NCBI GenBank assembly: GCA_002162955.1
Contig: MABD01000024.1
Coordinates: 1 to 64,000, forward strand
Direction: 5' to 3'
Length of the DNA stretch: 64,000 nucleotides
Source of the DNA: Gammaproteobacteria bacterium 45_16_T64
Lineage (GTDB): Bacteria > Pseudomonadota > Gammaproteobacteria > Pseudomonadales > Ketobacteraceae
Part shown: positions 50,811 to 60,587 of the stretch, piece by piece
How the letters are laid out: every line of letters begins with the position of its first letter
Position numbering within the stretch: position 1 is the first letter of the stretch
Program-made: the position numbers and the translations under genes
The notes under the pieces: model-generated
The model's input: only the letters and a program-made list of their open reading frames with translations
The model's database searches: none
Told to the model about the DNA's origin: nothing

Positions 50811-51821
50811 ATGGCGATTCGAGTAGGTATTAATGGTTTTGGTCGTATGGGGCGATTGGCGTTACGTGCAGCGTGGGATTGGCCCGACTTTGAAATCGTA
50901 CATGTTAACGAAATCGCTGGGGACTGTGAGGCAGCGGCACATTTACTCAATTTTGATTCGGTGCATGGAACCTGGGAACGGGAAGTGTCTACATCAACGG
51001 GTAGTTTAGTGATCGATGGACGGATGATAGGGTATTCCAGTGTCTCGTCAATAGAGGAGACACCTTGGAAGAAGGCTAACGTTGATATTATTATTGAATG
51101 CACCGGTAAGTTCAAATCTCAAGAGCAGTTGCAACCTTTCTTTGGTGAAGGTGTGAGTAAGGTCGTCGTGTCTGCACCAGTAAAAGATGGCACACTCAAT
51201 ATTGTGATGGGGGTAAATGAGCACCTATACCAGCACGACGTTCACGATATTGTGACTGCTGCGTCCTGCACTACCAATTGCATTGCGCCGGTGGTGGATG
51301 TTATTCAACAGTGTTTTGGTATTCGCCATGGGTCTATGACGACAATCCATGATATTACCAATACCCAAAGCATATTGGATGAATACCATAAAGACCTGAG
51401 GCGGGCGAGGGCGAGTGGCATGTCCTTAATTCCTACGAGTACCGGGTCTGCAACGGCAATTACGGAAATTTTTCCGGAATTAAAAGGCAAGCTTAACGGG
51501 ATTGCGGTTCGAGTGCCTTTAGCCAATGCATCGATTGTGGATTGCGTGTTTGAAGTCGATACAGAGGTAACCCGTGAACAGGTAAATGAAGCGTTAAGAG
51601 ACGCCGCTGAGAATCGTCTGGCGGGTATTCTTGGTTTTGAGACTCGCCCACTGGTGTCAGTTGACTACACCAACGATTCTCGCTCTGGAATTGTTGATGC
51701 GCTTTCTACCATGGTGATTAACAAGACGCAGGTTAAATTGTTAGTTTGGTACGATAATGAAATGGGGTATGTGCACCGGATGATGGAGCTAGCAAAAAAA
51801 GTCGCGGTTTCTATTACATAA
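50811..51821 (+). CDS. Glyceraldehyde-3-phosphate dehydrogenase, ArsJ-associated
   Basis: This 336-residue GAPDH has the NAD-binding start [18 protein letters not shown], catalytic [11 protein letters not shown] with Cys153, His in [10 protein letters not shown], and the C-terminal [16 protein letters not shown]. Lying directly upstream of arsJ and co-directional, it fits the arsenate-resistance enzyme that forms unstable 1-arseno-3-phosphoglycerate from glyceraldehyde-3-phosphate and arsenate, for export by ArsJ. The [21 protein letters not shown] pattern is the form I associate with the ArsJ-linked type rather than the glycolytic gapA. No second gapA is in the window to compare. Confidence 0.9.
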   Translation: MAIRVGINGFGRMGRLALRAAWDWPDFEIVHVNEIAGDCEAAAHLLNFDSVHGTWEREVSTSTGSLVIDGRMIGYSSVSSIEETPWKKANVDIIIECTGKFKSQEQLQPFFGEGVSKVVVSAPVKDGTLNIVMGVNEHLYQHDVHDIVTAASCTTNCIAPVVDVIQQCFGIRHGSMTTIHDITNTQSILDEYHKDLRRARASGMSLIPTSTGSATAITEIFPELKGKLNGIAVRVPLANASIVDCVFEVDTEVTREQVNEALRDAAENRLAGILGFETRPLVSVDYTNDSRSGIVDALSTMVINKTQVKLLVWYDNEMGYVHRMMELAKKVAVSIT

Positions 51822-51858
51822 CGGTTTATATGCCTATCAAAAGAAGAGCTTTTCCAAC

Positions 51859-53076
51859 ATGACGCACCAACTTAGACAATACGCAATTGTGACAGGCTGC
51901 TATTGGGCCTTTACGATGACGGATGGGGCGTTGAGAATGTTGGTGGTGTTGTTTTTCCACAATTTGGGTTATAGCCCAATAGAAGTGGCGTCACTATTTT
52001 TGCTGTATGAATTCTTCGGTGTTGTGACAAACCTTGTGGGTGGATGGCTAGCAGCACGTGTAGGGCTTAATGTGACAATGCAGATAGGCTTGCTGCTGCA
52101 AATAGTCTCTCTCTCAATGCTGTTGATTGATCCGTCATTGTTAACGGTAGCCTATGTAATGTTGGCCCAAGCATTATCGGGTATAGCGAAAGATCTCAAT
52201 AAAATGAGCGCAAAGAGCAGTATCAAACTGCTGGTGCCTGAAGAGGCCGAAGGAATGCTGTACCGGTGGGTGTCAGTATTGACGGGTTCAAAAAATACGC
52301 TTAAAGGTGTTGGTTTTTTTCTGGGGGCGATGCTGTTATCGGTCATCGGTTTCCAGTGGACGGTAGGGGCAATGGCCCTGCTGCTGACATTGGTGCTACT
52401 CATCAGTTTGGGCTTGTTGGATAAGAGCATGGGGACAACCAATTTCAAACCAAAGTTTACCGATGTGTTTTCTAAGAGTACGGCTATCAATCGACTGTCT
52501 GCGGCTCGGTTGTTTTTGTTCGGTTCCAGAGATGTGTGGTTTGTTGTTGCGTTGCCAGTGTATTTGCAAACGCAACTGCAGTGGACTCACATGCAAGTTG
52601 GAATGCTATTGGCATTGTGGATCATGGGGTATGGGTTGGTCCAAACATTGGCCCCTGGTATTACTGGCATTAATAATAACCGTGTGCCAGATGGTCGTAC
52701 TGCCTTTCAATGGGCCGTTGTTTTGTGGGTGTTGCCAGTGTTGATTGCGATTGCGGTATGGGGAGGCAGGTCTGTCGAGGTCATGCTTGTGGTGGGACTA
52801 CTGGCTTTCGGAGCGGTGTTTGCGGTGAACTCGTCTATTCACTCCTTTCTTATTGTGTCTTATGCGAAATCGGATGGGGTGTCCTTGGATGTAGGGTTTT
52901 ATTATATGGCAAACGCAGCAGGTCGTCTGTTTGGTACATTGTTGTCTGGCGTGGTTTTTCAGCAGTTTGGATTGGCAGCTTGCTTACTGGTGTCTGCATC
53001 GTTTGTTATTGCCGCGAGCGTAGTTTCTCTCTCTCTACCTAAGCGGTCGTTGGAAAAATGCCAAGGCTCACTGTAG
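51859..53076 (+). CDS. arsJ: Organoarsenical efflux MFS transporter ArsJ
   Basis: This 405-residue protein has about 12 membrane helices. The N-terminus reads GCYWAFTMTDGALRMLVVLF then LGYSPIEVASLFLLYEFFGV, and the loop IAKDLNKMSAKSSIKLLVP is highly characteristic of ArsJ. It exports 1-arseno-3-phosphoglycerate, which then breaks down outside to arsenate, so the pair gives arsenate resistance without reducing it. The gap to the GAPDH gene is 37 bases, consistent with cotranscription. Its 3' end overlaps the convergent FapA gene by 9 bases. Confidence 0.93.
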   Translation: MTHQLRQYAIVTGCYWAFTMTDGALRMLVVLFFHNLGYSPIEVASLFLLYEFFGVVTNLVGGWLAARVGLNVTMQIGLLLQIVSLSMLLIDPSLLTVAYVMLAQALSGIAKDLNKMSAKSSIKLLVPEEAEGMLYRWVSVLTGSKNTLKGVGFFLGAMLLSVIGFQWTVGAMALLLTLVLLISLGLLDKSMGTTNFKPKFTDVFSKSTAINRLSAARLFLFGSRDVWFVVALPVYLQTQLQWTHMQVGMLLALWIMGYGLVQTLAPGITGINNNRVPDGRTAFQWAVVLWVLPVLIAIAVWGGRSVEVMLVVGLLAFGAVFAVNSSIHSFLIVSYAKSDGVSLDVGFYYMANAAGRLFGTLLSGVVFQQFGLAACLLVSASFVIAASVVSLSLPKRSLEKCQGSL

Positions 53077-54720
53077 TATTTTGAAACTATCTTTGCTGCA
53101 TTGAATAACGCATTTTTTCCTATCGTCTAAATTATCATAAACGCCTTTGAAATGCCGAAATTCAACGTTGGCAAATAGGGTTCGTTGTGCGGTAATAAGC
53201 ATTAATCTATCTTCTTCGCTGAGCTTGTTTGACAGTGCCTCTATCCGTGCGGCAAGGGTCTTCATTGCATGGACATTCTGTTCTTTGAATAACATCGTCT
53301 TCCGTCGAAGTCGCATGAGCTCAGGGGTTGGCTTAGTCGTCTTAATCCATTCCAGTGTTTGGTCTTGGCCCTCATTCAAGAGTTCCTTATCTTCTTGCTG
53401 TTGGTTAAGGATCACTAATAATTCGCGTAAGGATGCATCGATAGATGCACTGTCTATAATGGTTTTTACACCAGCAGAAGCGCCAATTTCACTGGCTATA
53501 ATGGCGTTCCCTGCGGTGCAGATCCCTCCGACGAGACGCCCTTGTGGGTTGCCGTGACCTACAGTTACCGTGTCGTCGGCAGAGGTATTGCAGTGTAGTA
53601 GGTGGTTCGTCGTGAGGATGCTTCCGTGGGAATGGAGTTTTGCGTACTGAGCATAGCCCACATCGATAGACTCCCCGGCGGTTAATTCTGTCGTTAGGTT
53701 GTCATATATGTTGTCTTCACTGTCTGGGGCAACACCGAGTACGCCTTGTGAAATCGTTATGCTTTTTCCCGCAGTTAATGTGCAATTCTCAGCGCATCCG
53801 CCGATAACGATATCTTTTGTCGCGGAGACGCTGAGACCAGGGCTGACGTTTCCCCTTACCATTACGGTACCCTCAAAGTTGATGCTGCCACTAGCAAGGT
53901 CTATTTGGTCGAACACCAGGGCTTCGCTCACTCGCATGCCGTGAGGTGTTCGTACTGGTACTCCTGTTCCTGTGGCTACTAAGAGGTTCTCATTGGTGGG
54001 GCTGACATCGGCACCTTCTCCAATATCGAACGGGATGTCTTCATGGGGTGTTGCAAAGATCGCGTTGCCGTAGATGTCGAAGCCCGACTCACCAGTTGTT
54101 GCGGGGACTCTTAGCATAAGCTCTTCGCCTGGGGATACTATTTCAATTGCCCCCAGTGCGTACATATCAACCGAGCCATCTTCATTTTGTGTCGGGCATA
54201 GTTTTCGGTCCTGGATTGCTGTTGCCAACGGTTTGAATTCCGTTGGGTGGGCCTTTCCTGGTTTCTTCCCTTTAGCTATCTTTGATGTAACGGATTTACC
54301 GCGTTGAATACGGCTACATTGATCTACTATCTTCGGAATGAGGTCACGGTGAATACCTTCAGTAATCTTGTGTTTTCGAAGGAATAGAAGAATCGTTTCT
54401 TCAGTGGCTTGCCTTCCTCCTTCCGGTGGGGCAATGGCTATGGATGCCTGCATATTATCAATATCGATATCGAGAGTAATTGCTGCGTCTTTCTTGAGAC
54501 CGAGGGGGATCGGGGGCAGCTTGCTGCCGTCGAGTTTCAAGTTGGTGAGGATTTTTTGAGCGCTGGCGAGAAACTCTTCTTCTATATGGCAGTCGTTAAA
54601 TTCCGATTGATTAAAGGCAGCGAGCACTGCATCGGACGTGACCGGTGTGTTTTTTTTAGTGGTTATGTGCGCCTCTATGGTGAGTTTGTCAGAGGCGAGG
54701 GCAAACACAATCTCTGTCAT
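53068..54720 (-). CDS. FapA-family protein (DUF342)
   Basis: From Met at 54720 this 550-residue protein has an N-terminal region of about 140 residues. The DUF342 core follows: KLCPTQNEDGSVDMYALGAI, ESGFDIYGNAIFATP, and then many short Gly-rich beta-helix turns (GTVMVRGNVSPGLSVSATKD, GGCAENCTLTAGKSITISQG, IGASAGVKTI). A C-terminal coiled coil follows with LRRKTMLFKEQNVHAMKTLA. FapA-type proteins are soluble and have been linked to cell-surface or flagellar-gene regulation in other gammaproteobacteria; the role here is not evident. The longer frame from 54768 adds 16 residues with no support. Confidence 0.8.
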   Translation of the reverse strand: MTEIVFALASDKLTIEAHITTKKNTPVTSDAVLAAFNQSEFNDCHIEEEFLASAQKILTNLKLDGSKLPPIPLGLKKDAAITLDIDIDNMQASIAIAPPEGGRQATEETILLFLRKHKITEGIHRDLIPKIVDQCSRIQRGKSVTSKIAKGKKPGKAHPTEFKPLATAIQDRKLCPTQNEDGSVDMYALGAIEIVSPGEELMLRVPATTGESGFDIYGNAIFATPHEDIPFDIGEGADVSPTNENLLVATGTGVPVRTPHGMRVSEALVFDQIDLASGSINFEGTVMVRGNVSPGLSVSATKDIVIGGCAENCTLTAGKSITISQGVLGVAPDSEDNIYDNLTTELTAGESIDVGYAQYAKLHSHGSILTTNHLLHCNTSADDTVTVGHGNPQGRLVGGICTAGNAIIASEIGASAGVKTIIDSASIDASLRELLVILNQQQEDKELLNEGQDQTLEWIKTTKPTPELMRLRRKTMLFKEQNVHAMKTLAARIEALSNKLSEEDRLMLITAQRTLFANVEFRHFKGVYDNLDDRKKCVIQCSKDSFKILQ

Positions 54721-54791
54721 TGTCTGTTGAAAAAGTTGCTTACGTATTCTTATAGTATAGACGTGCAACGAAAACTTGCTAATCCCGAGGG

Positions 54792-56156
54792 TTAGAAAAT
54801 ATTCCCTCGGCCGAGAAGATTTAAGGGGTCTAAGGCAGATTTAATGGTTTTCATGAGCGTAACTGCGTCGCCGTGCTCGGCTTTTAGCCAATGTTTTTTT
54901 CCCTTTCCAATGCCGTGTTCGCCAGTGCTAGTCCCGCCGTAATCAAGTGCTCGCTGCACTAGTCGTTCATTGAGGTGGTACGCTTTTTCCTGAATTTTTG
55001 GATCATCTTTGGGTAAGACCATCAGGAGATGGAAGTTACCGTCACCAACATGGCCCACGATAGGGGATAATAGTTTGGTGTCCTGTAAGTCTTTGTGTGT
55101 GTCTAGAATACAAGCCGCTAAGCTTGCAATGGGCACGCAAACATCTGTGGTCCAGACTACGCTGTTGGGAATGAGAGCCTTTGCAGCGTAGAGTACGTTA
55201 TGTCTTGCTTGCCAGAGGCGGTTCTTATCTTCTTGGTGTGTTGCCCATTCGAATTGCGTGCCCCCCAGGTCATTGGCGGCAGATTCAACTATCTGAGTTT
55301 GCTCCATTATTGCATTGTCAGTGCCGTGAAATTCTAGGAACAGCGTATGTTTTTCTGGGACTTGTAGTCGAGAATATTGATTTACCGCTCGTATACCTTG
55401 CTCGTCTAATAGTTCGATTCGCGCGATGGGAACTCCCATTTGCAGAGTGGATATGACCAGTTGTATTAGCGGTTCCAGTGCATCAAATTGCACAAACGCT
55501 ACAGCGGTATTTTCTGGCAGTCCTTGTAGCTTGAGAGTGACCTCTGTAATGATGGCTAGGGTGCCCTCTGACCCAATTAAGAGCGAGGTAAGATCATAAC
55601 CAGCAGCGCTTTTGCGTGCCCGGCCACCGGTATGAATAATGCTCCCTGCTGCGGTTACGGCGGTGAGGCCAAGTACGTTATGTTTCATGGTGCCATATTT
55701 GACTGCGTTAGTGCCCGAGGCGCGCGTCGCACACATGCCTCCGATGCTAGCGTTGGCCCCAGGGTCGACCGGAAAAAATAGCCCGTGCTTTGCTAATTGG
55801 TTATTTAATTCCAATCGAGTGAGACCAGCCTGTACTTGGCAATCTTGGTCGTCTGCGTGTACGGCGATAATGTTATTCATGTGGGATACATCGATGCAGA
55901 GCGAACCCTTTGCCGGAATGGATTGTCCTTCGACGCTGGTGCCTGCGCCAAAGACAGACATCGGTATTTTATGATGATGGCAGTACGTTGCTATTTGGCT
56001 GACGTCTTGTGTTGAGGATGCGTAAAACACGGCAAGGGGTGTTTGCGGGAGGTGAGCTGATTCATCCTTGCTATGCTGCTCAAGTGCGTAGCATTGGGTG
56101 TCTATTTTGTCTGGGAATGTTTCTAGCAGCAGGTCAAGTATGTTGTTTTGAATCAT
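54792..56156 (-). CDS. FAD-binding oxidase, D-lactate dehydrogenase / glycolate oxidase (GlcD) type
   Basis: This 454-residue protein has the PCMH FAD-binding domain (VFGAGTSVEGQSIPAKGSLC, DPGANASIGGMCATRASGTN, LIGSEGTLAIITEVTLKLQG) and the C-terminal FAD-oxidase domain. The latter carries VGHVGDGNFHLLMVLP with catalytic His residues and GTSTGEHGIGKGKKHWLKAE. Length and motifs match the mitochondrial-type D-lactate dehydrogenase (Dld1/LDHD) family, which oxidises D-lactate or D-2-hydroxyacids and passes electrons to the respiratory chain. There is no signal peptide. It ends 71 bases from the FapA start. Confidence 0.88.
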   Translation of the reverse strand: MIQNNILDLLLETFPDKIDTQCYALEQHSKDESAHLPQTPLAVFYASSTQDVSQIATYCHHHKIPMSVFGAGTSVEGQSIPAKGSLCIDVSHMNNIIAVHADDQDCQVQAGLTRLELNNQLAKHGLFFPVDPGANASIGGMCATRASGTNAVKYGTMKHNVLGLTAVTAAGSIIHTGGRARKSAAGYDLTSLLIGSEGTLAIITEVTLKLQGLPENTAVAFVQFDALEPLIQLVISTLQMGVPIARIELLDEQGIRAVNQYSRLQVPEKHTLFLEFHGTDNAIMEQTQIVESAANDLGGTQFEWATHQEDKNRLWQARHNVLYAAKALIPNSVVWTTDVCVPIASLAACILDTHKDLQDTKLLSPIVGHVGDGNFHLLMVLPKDDPKIQEKAYHLNERLVQRALDYGGTSTGEHGIGKGKKHWLKAEHGDAVTLMKTIKSALDPLNLLGRGNIF

Positions 56157-56312
56157 AAGGTTACCGCCACTTCGTTGGCCGAATAATGAAATTAATCTAT
56201 TTAATCATATTATTAGGCGTATTACAGCGAGAACCTAGGTGGGAGGGAGCTTTGACATGGGCGCTGACTCTTCTAGTCTTTAATGACTGATGTATGATTG
56301 GGATTATATGAA

Positions 56313-57266
56313 ATGAAGAGTCGATTTGCGGTACTGTGTGTGCTGTATTTATCTCTAGTGGGGTGCATGGATAAGCCCAATCTAGAAATTAAGATAGGGA
56401 TTAACCCTTGGCCAGGTTACGAGTTCTTATATCTTGCTGAAAAGAAGGGCTTTTTTAAGAAAGTTGGATTGAATATCAAACTATTGCAACTCGTATCCCT
56501 TGCCGATTCACAGCGGGCTTATGTGAATGGCAAAACGGACGGTTTGGCGTCAACAATTATTGAAGCTGTTCAAGCAGAGGCTCTGGGAGGCAAGCCTTTA
56601 CAGGTGGTGATGGTACCTGATTATTCAAATGGTGGTGATGTTATTTTAACGTCAAGATCTAACATGGCCATGGCAGATTTAAAGGGCAAGGTTATTGGAG
56701 CGGAAGTGTCCTCCTTGGGTATTTTTGTGCTGGAGCGTGCGTTACGTAAGGCTGGTTTGTCATTAGCCCATGTCACTTTGGTGAACGTAGAGCAGGCGCA
56801 AGGCGAGGCAGCATTGCTGGATGGGAGAATTGATGCTTTCGTGACATACCCACCAGTGTCAATTAGCGTGCTTAAACATGAGAAGTTCCATAAAGTGTTT
56901 GGCAGTGATGAGATACCAAAGGAAATAGTCGATACTGTCTCGTTGTCTAAAGAGGTTATAGCGGCTAACCCCGGCATTGTTAAAAAATTGCGTAAAGCAT
57001 GGCAGTTAGCGCTTGATTATGTTGAGGCGCATCCCGATGAGGCGTATCAACTTATGGCTACGCGTGAGGGTATTACTGCAGAAGAGTTTAAAAATGTATT
57101 AACCGACCTTGTTATATTGAATGCAAAAGAGCAGGAGGCGTTATTCTCGGATGGAACGTCCTTGGCAAAGTCAGCTGTTAGTGTATGTCAAACACTGGTC
57201 CACGTGAAGGCGATCAATGTGGATTGCTCTGGGTATGCAAAGCTTATTTATCGTGATGAGAACTAG
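56313..57266 (+). CDS. Lipoprotein solute-binding protein (NitT/TauT/SsuA-ThiY type)
   Basis: From Met 56313 this 317-residue protein has a lipobox LVGC (Cys18) followed by the SBP fold: IKIGINPWPGYEFLYLAEKK, NGKTDGLASTIIEAV, VSSLGIFVLERALRKAGLS, DGRIDAFVTYPPVSISVL. These are features of nitrate/sulfonate/taurine/HMP-type binding proteins. No permease or ATPase gene adjoins. Instead a hybrid sensor kinase begins 16 bases later, so the protein probably presents a ligand to that kinase rather than to a transporter. The longer start at 56298 would add five residues before the signal peptide. Confidence 0.8.
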   Translation: MKSRFAVLCVLYLSLVGCMDKPNLEIKIGINPWPGYEFLYLAEKKGFFKKVGLNIKLLQLVSLADSQRAYVNGKTDGLASTIIEAVQAEALGGKPLQVVMVPDYSNGGDVILTSRSNMAMADLKGKVIGAEVSSLGIFVLERALRKAGLSLAHVTLVNVEQAQGEAALLDGRIDAFVTYPPVSISVLKHEKFHKVFGSDEIPKEIVDTVSLSKEVIAANPGIVKKLRKAWQLALDYVEAHPDEAYQLMATREGITAEEFKNVLTDLVILNAKEQEALFSDGTSLAKSAVSVCQTLVHVKAINVDCSGYAKLIYRDEN

Positions 57267-57282
57267 GGTTTTATAGTTGAAT

Positions 57283-60200
57283 ATGGACGGGCTAAGTCGA
57301 TATAAAAACGCAATCACCATTAAACTCAATGTGCCGATTGTTGTGTTTAGCTTGCTGGTGTTGTTATTGGTGAGCTTGGTTGTGAGGTATGATGCTCGCC
57401 AGGAAATGGATCGTCATGCTTTGCGATATATCGACGATTTATCTGACGCTGTTGTTATTGCTGTTGAGTATGATTCGACACTGTCCAATCTAACCCGAGT
57501 GTTAAGCCTACAATCTGCTTCCGATGAGGTGGAGCATCTTAGTCTTATCCATATGGAAACCAACCGAATAGTCGCTGATAACTTTCATGAGCTGATAGGG
57601 GGGAGTCCTACGGATTTTGAAAATGCTGCGGAGCGTAAAGTGCTTAGCTATTATTCTGAAACTAAAATACTGGGTAAGAAAAAGTCGATCTTCATTGATG
57701 GTATTATCTATCAAACGAACGTTGTTAGTTTGATAGATCCCTCTGTGAATCGGCTTCGCCCTTATATATTTTTAGTCAGCTATAACCAGACCAGAGCCAT
57801 CGCTCTTGCCGACAGGCAGTTAATACGCATGATAGCGGTGTACTTTTTGGGGTTGTTGGCGATGCTTGTGTTGTCCTTTCTCGTTCAGCGGAGAGAGTTG
57901 ATTGGACCTATCGACAAGATTATTGCGGAAATGAGCGAGCACCAGGTTTCTGGTGAATACCTTGATATTTCAATACCGGAACAGAATGAGCTAGCTGCAT
58001 TAGTTGAGCGTTACAATCAAGTTAATCAAGATAAAATGCGCTCTGATCAAGAGTTAAGGGATACCCGAAAATATATTGATGGTATTACAGAAGCTGTGCC
58101 CGTGTTGTTGGCCTATGTGGATAAACATAAACGTTATCGTTTTGTGAATAGCAATTATGTGGAATGGTTCGGTAAGGACAAAAGCTATTTTCTCGATAGT
58201 GATGTAGCTGTTGTTTTAGAGAGCCAAAATCAAGAGCATTTAATGACTGATGTTGAGCGTGCCTTAAATGGTTTTTCAGTGTCCTTTGATACCAACATAC
58301 CCATGCCGGATGGTCGCGTGAGGTTTATACATGGCACGTATACTCCTGATGTAAGCGATGAGGGCTATGTGGAAGGTTTTTTTGTCTGCGGCGAGGATAT
58401 GACAGATCAAAAAAGTAGTGAGGAAAAATTAGCCAAGTATGCCCAGGATATGGAATTTCAGGCTTGGGCCCTTGAGGAGCAAAAAGAAAAGGCTGAAGAA
58501 TCAACCCAGGCCAAATCGGAATTTTTGGCGAGCATGAGCCATGAAATTCGTACTCCCATGAACGGTGTTCTTGGTATGTTAGGCCTGTTGATGCGTGACC
58601 AGCTTTCGAGCCAACAATATCATTACGCGATGTTGGCTAGATCCAGCGCAGAAGCATTGTTGACGTTGATTAATGACATTCTCGACTTTTCCAAAATAGA
58701 AGCTGGAAAATTAGAATTAGAAATGCTCGATTTTGATTTGCGAAATCAGTTATCTGAATTTTCCGAAGCCATTGCTTATCGAGCGCAAGAGAAAGGTTTA
58801 GAGCTTATCTTGGATGTTACCGGTATTACTGAACCTTTTGTGAAAGGAGATCCGGGGCGAATACGTCAGGTAGCGACTAACCTTGTTGGAAATGCGATCA
58901 AGTTTACTGAAATAGGGGAGATAATTATACGGGCGAACACCCTGCGTGTAGGTGAAATGGGGGTCATGTTATATGGATCTATTTCCGATAGTGGCATAGG
59001 TATACCGGAAGAAAAAGTCGTCACATTGTTTGATTCATTTTCCCAAGTTGATGCCTCGACGACACGGCAGTATGGTGGGACTGGATTAGGTTTGGCGATT
59101 GTAAAACAATTATGCGAATTGATGGGAGGCGGGGTAACTGTCAGTAGTGTCCAGGGAAAAGGCAGTCAGTTTGATTTTTCAATGCTATTTGAAGAAAGCT
59201 CGTTGCATGATGAATCGGCTGAAACTCCTGACCTCTCTGGGGAGTCGATACTCGTTGTTGATGATAACGCAGCGTGTTTGGATGTGATCATGCGACAGCT
59301 AGATATGTGGGGCGCTGATGTTGTTGGTACTTGCGATTCGCAACAGGTTGTTGAAATGATGGAGGTGCAGTATGAAAATCCTTTTTCTATTGTACTTGTG
59401 GATATGGCGATGCCAGAGCTCGATGGGTTTCAGTTGGCAGAGTTACTAAGAACAAAAGAGTTGCTGGGGGCTTCTCGATTAATACTGATGACATCTGTCG
59501 CGAATGATGTCGACCCTGCTTATATGCAGTCTTGTGGTTTTCTAGCCTGTATTCGAAAGCCGGTGATTCCCGTTGAGATGTATACGAATATCTCGTTGGT
59601 TCTACAGGGTGTAAGCCCCGTCGAGCAGCTGTCGTCAACGGTTGATGGCGACAGAAACGGACGTAAACGAATCGATACTGCGGCAAATAAGAATATTCGT
59701 ATTTTGTTGGTAGAAGATAACCCTATTAACCAGGAAGTCGCACTTGGGATGTTATCAGATTTAGGCGTGGAGGCTCAGGCCGTGGGTAATGGGCTAGAGG
59801 CAATTAGTGCTCTAGGAGATGCACCTTATCGAGCTCCCTACACTATTGTATTGATGGATTGCCAGATGCCAGAGATGGACGGGTATGAAGCAACAATTAA
59901 AATTAGGAATGATGCGAGTGGTCGGCATAATGCCAATATCCCTATCATTGCAATGACCGCAAATGCAATGAAGGGCGACAGAGAGCGATGCCTTGAAGCG
60001 GGCATGAGCGACTATTTAAGCAAGCCTGTCGACCCTGATGAACTTGAGAAAAAATTACTGGAATGGTTGCCGGATATTGTGCTTTCTTCGCATGAGGATG
60101 AGCGACCAGGTGGCGATTATGAGGTAGAAATTGCTTCCAAGGATGAAGCAGTAGTGCCAATTTGGGATCAAGCTGCTGTATTGAAGCGATTACGAGGAAA

Positions 60201-60495
60201 GGTACATCGATTACAGTACTTGGTTGATAGTTTTGTTTCTACAATGCCCGCCAAGGTGGATGAGCTTCGTGAGTGTATTGCGCAAGGTCAATGTGACGAG
60301 GCCGGTAAAGCGGCGCACTTTATCAAGGGGTCAGTTGCGAATCTGAGTGGTCTCAGATTGCAAGATGTTACTCAAGCAATTGAGCTTGCCGGTTCTGAAA
60401 ACAACGCTAAAGAGCTGGAGAAATTATTCCCGTGTTTTATTGAACAGTTTACATTGTTTGTTGACGAATTGAGTGAATTTGCGGAGCCTGGCTAA
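57283..60495 (+). CDS. Hybrid sensor histidine kinase with two receivers and HPt domain
   Basis: From ATG 57283 this 1070-residue protein has TM1 about residues 17-37, a periplasmic domain of about 140 residues, TM2 about 180-202, HAMP, and a PAS at about 265-372 ([20 protein letters not shown]). The kinase core has [12 protein letters not shown] with His420, KFTEIGEI and [11 protein letters not shown]. Receiver 1 follows (Asp707 in [12 protein letters not shown]), then receiver 2 (Asp859 in [12 protein letters not shown]) and a C-terminal HPt with His1012 in [12 protein letters not shown]. This is the BarA/GacS layout. A TTG at 57277 would add two residues. Coupling to the binding-protein gene upstream suggests ligand sensing in the periplasm. 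Confidence 0.92.
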   Translation: MDGLSRYKNAITIKLNVPIVVFSLLVLLLVSLVVRYDARQEMDRHALRYIDDLSDAVVIAVEYDSTLSNLTRVLSLQSASDEVEHLSLIHMETNRIVADNFHELIGGSPTDFENAAERKVLSYYSETKILGKKKSIFIDGIIYQTNVVSLIDPSVNRLRPYIFLVSYNQTRAIALADRQLIRMIAVYFLGLLAMLVLSFLVQRRELIGPIDKIIAEMSEHQVSGEYLDISIPEQNELAALVERYNQVNQDKMRSDQELRDTRKYIDGITEAVPVLLAYVDKHKRYRFVNSNYVEWFGKDKSYFLDSDVAVVLESQNQEHLMTDVERALNGFSVSFDTNIPMPDGRVRFIHGTYTPDVSDEGYVEGFFVCGEDMTDQKSSEEKLAKYAQDMEFQAWALEEQKEKAEESTQAKSEFLASMSHEIRTPMNGVLGMLGLLMRDQLSSQQYHYAMLARSSAEALLTLINDILDFSKIEAGKLELEMLDFDLRNQLSEFSEAIAYRAQEKGLELILDVTGITEPFVKGDPGRIRQVATNLVGNAIKFTEIGEIIIRANTLRVGEMGVMLYGSISDSGIGIPEEKVVTLFDSFSQVDASTTRQYGGTGLGLAIVKQLCELMGGGVTVSSVQGKGSQFDFSMLFEESSLHDESAETPDLSGESILVVDDNAACLDVIMRQLDMWGADVVGTCDSQQVVEMMEVQYENPFSIVLVDMAMPELDGFQLAELLRTKELLGASRLILMTSVANDVDPAYMQSCGFLACIRKPVIPVEMYTNISLVLQGVSPVEQLSSTVDGDRNGRKRIDTAANKNIRILLVEDNPINQEVALGMLSDLGVEAQAVGNGLEAISALGDAPYRAPYTIVLMDCQMPEMDGYEATIKIRNDASGRHNANIPIIAMTANAMKGDRERCLEAGMSDYLSKPVDPDELEKKLLEWLPDIVLSSHEDERPGGDYEVEIASKDEAVVPIWDQAAVLKRLRGKVHRLQYLVDSFVSTMPAKVDELRECIAQGQCDEAGKAAHFIKGSVANLSGLRLQDVTQAIELAGSENNAKELEKLFPCFIEQFTLFVDELSEFAEPG

Positions 60496-60587
60496 ACGTG
60501 GAGGCTACACTTGTACTGCTTGTGCCCTAGTCTACTATGGGTGGTTCCTGTATGGTGTGAAAGATGGTTTTTGATAGGAGAAGCATA

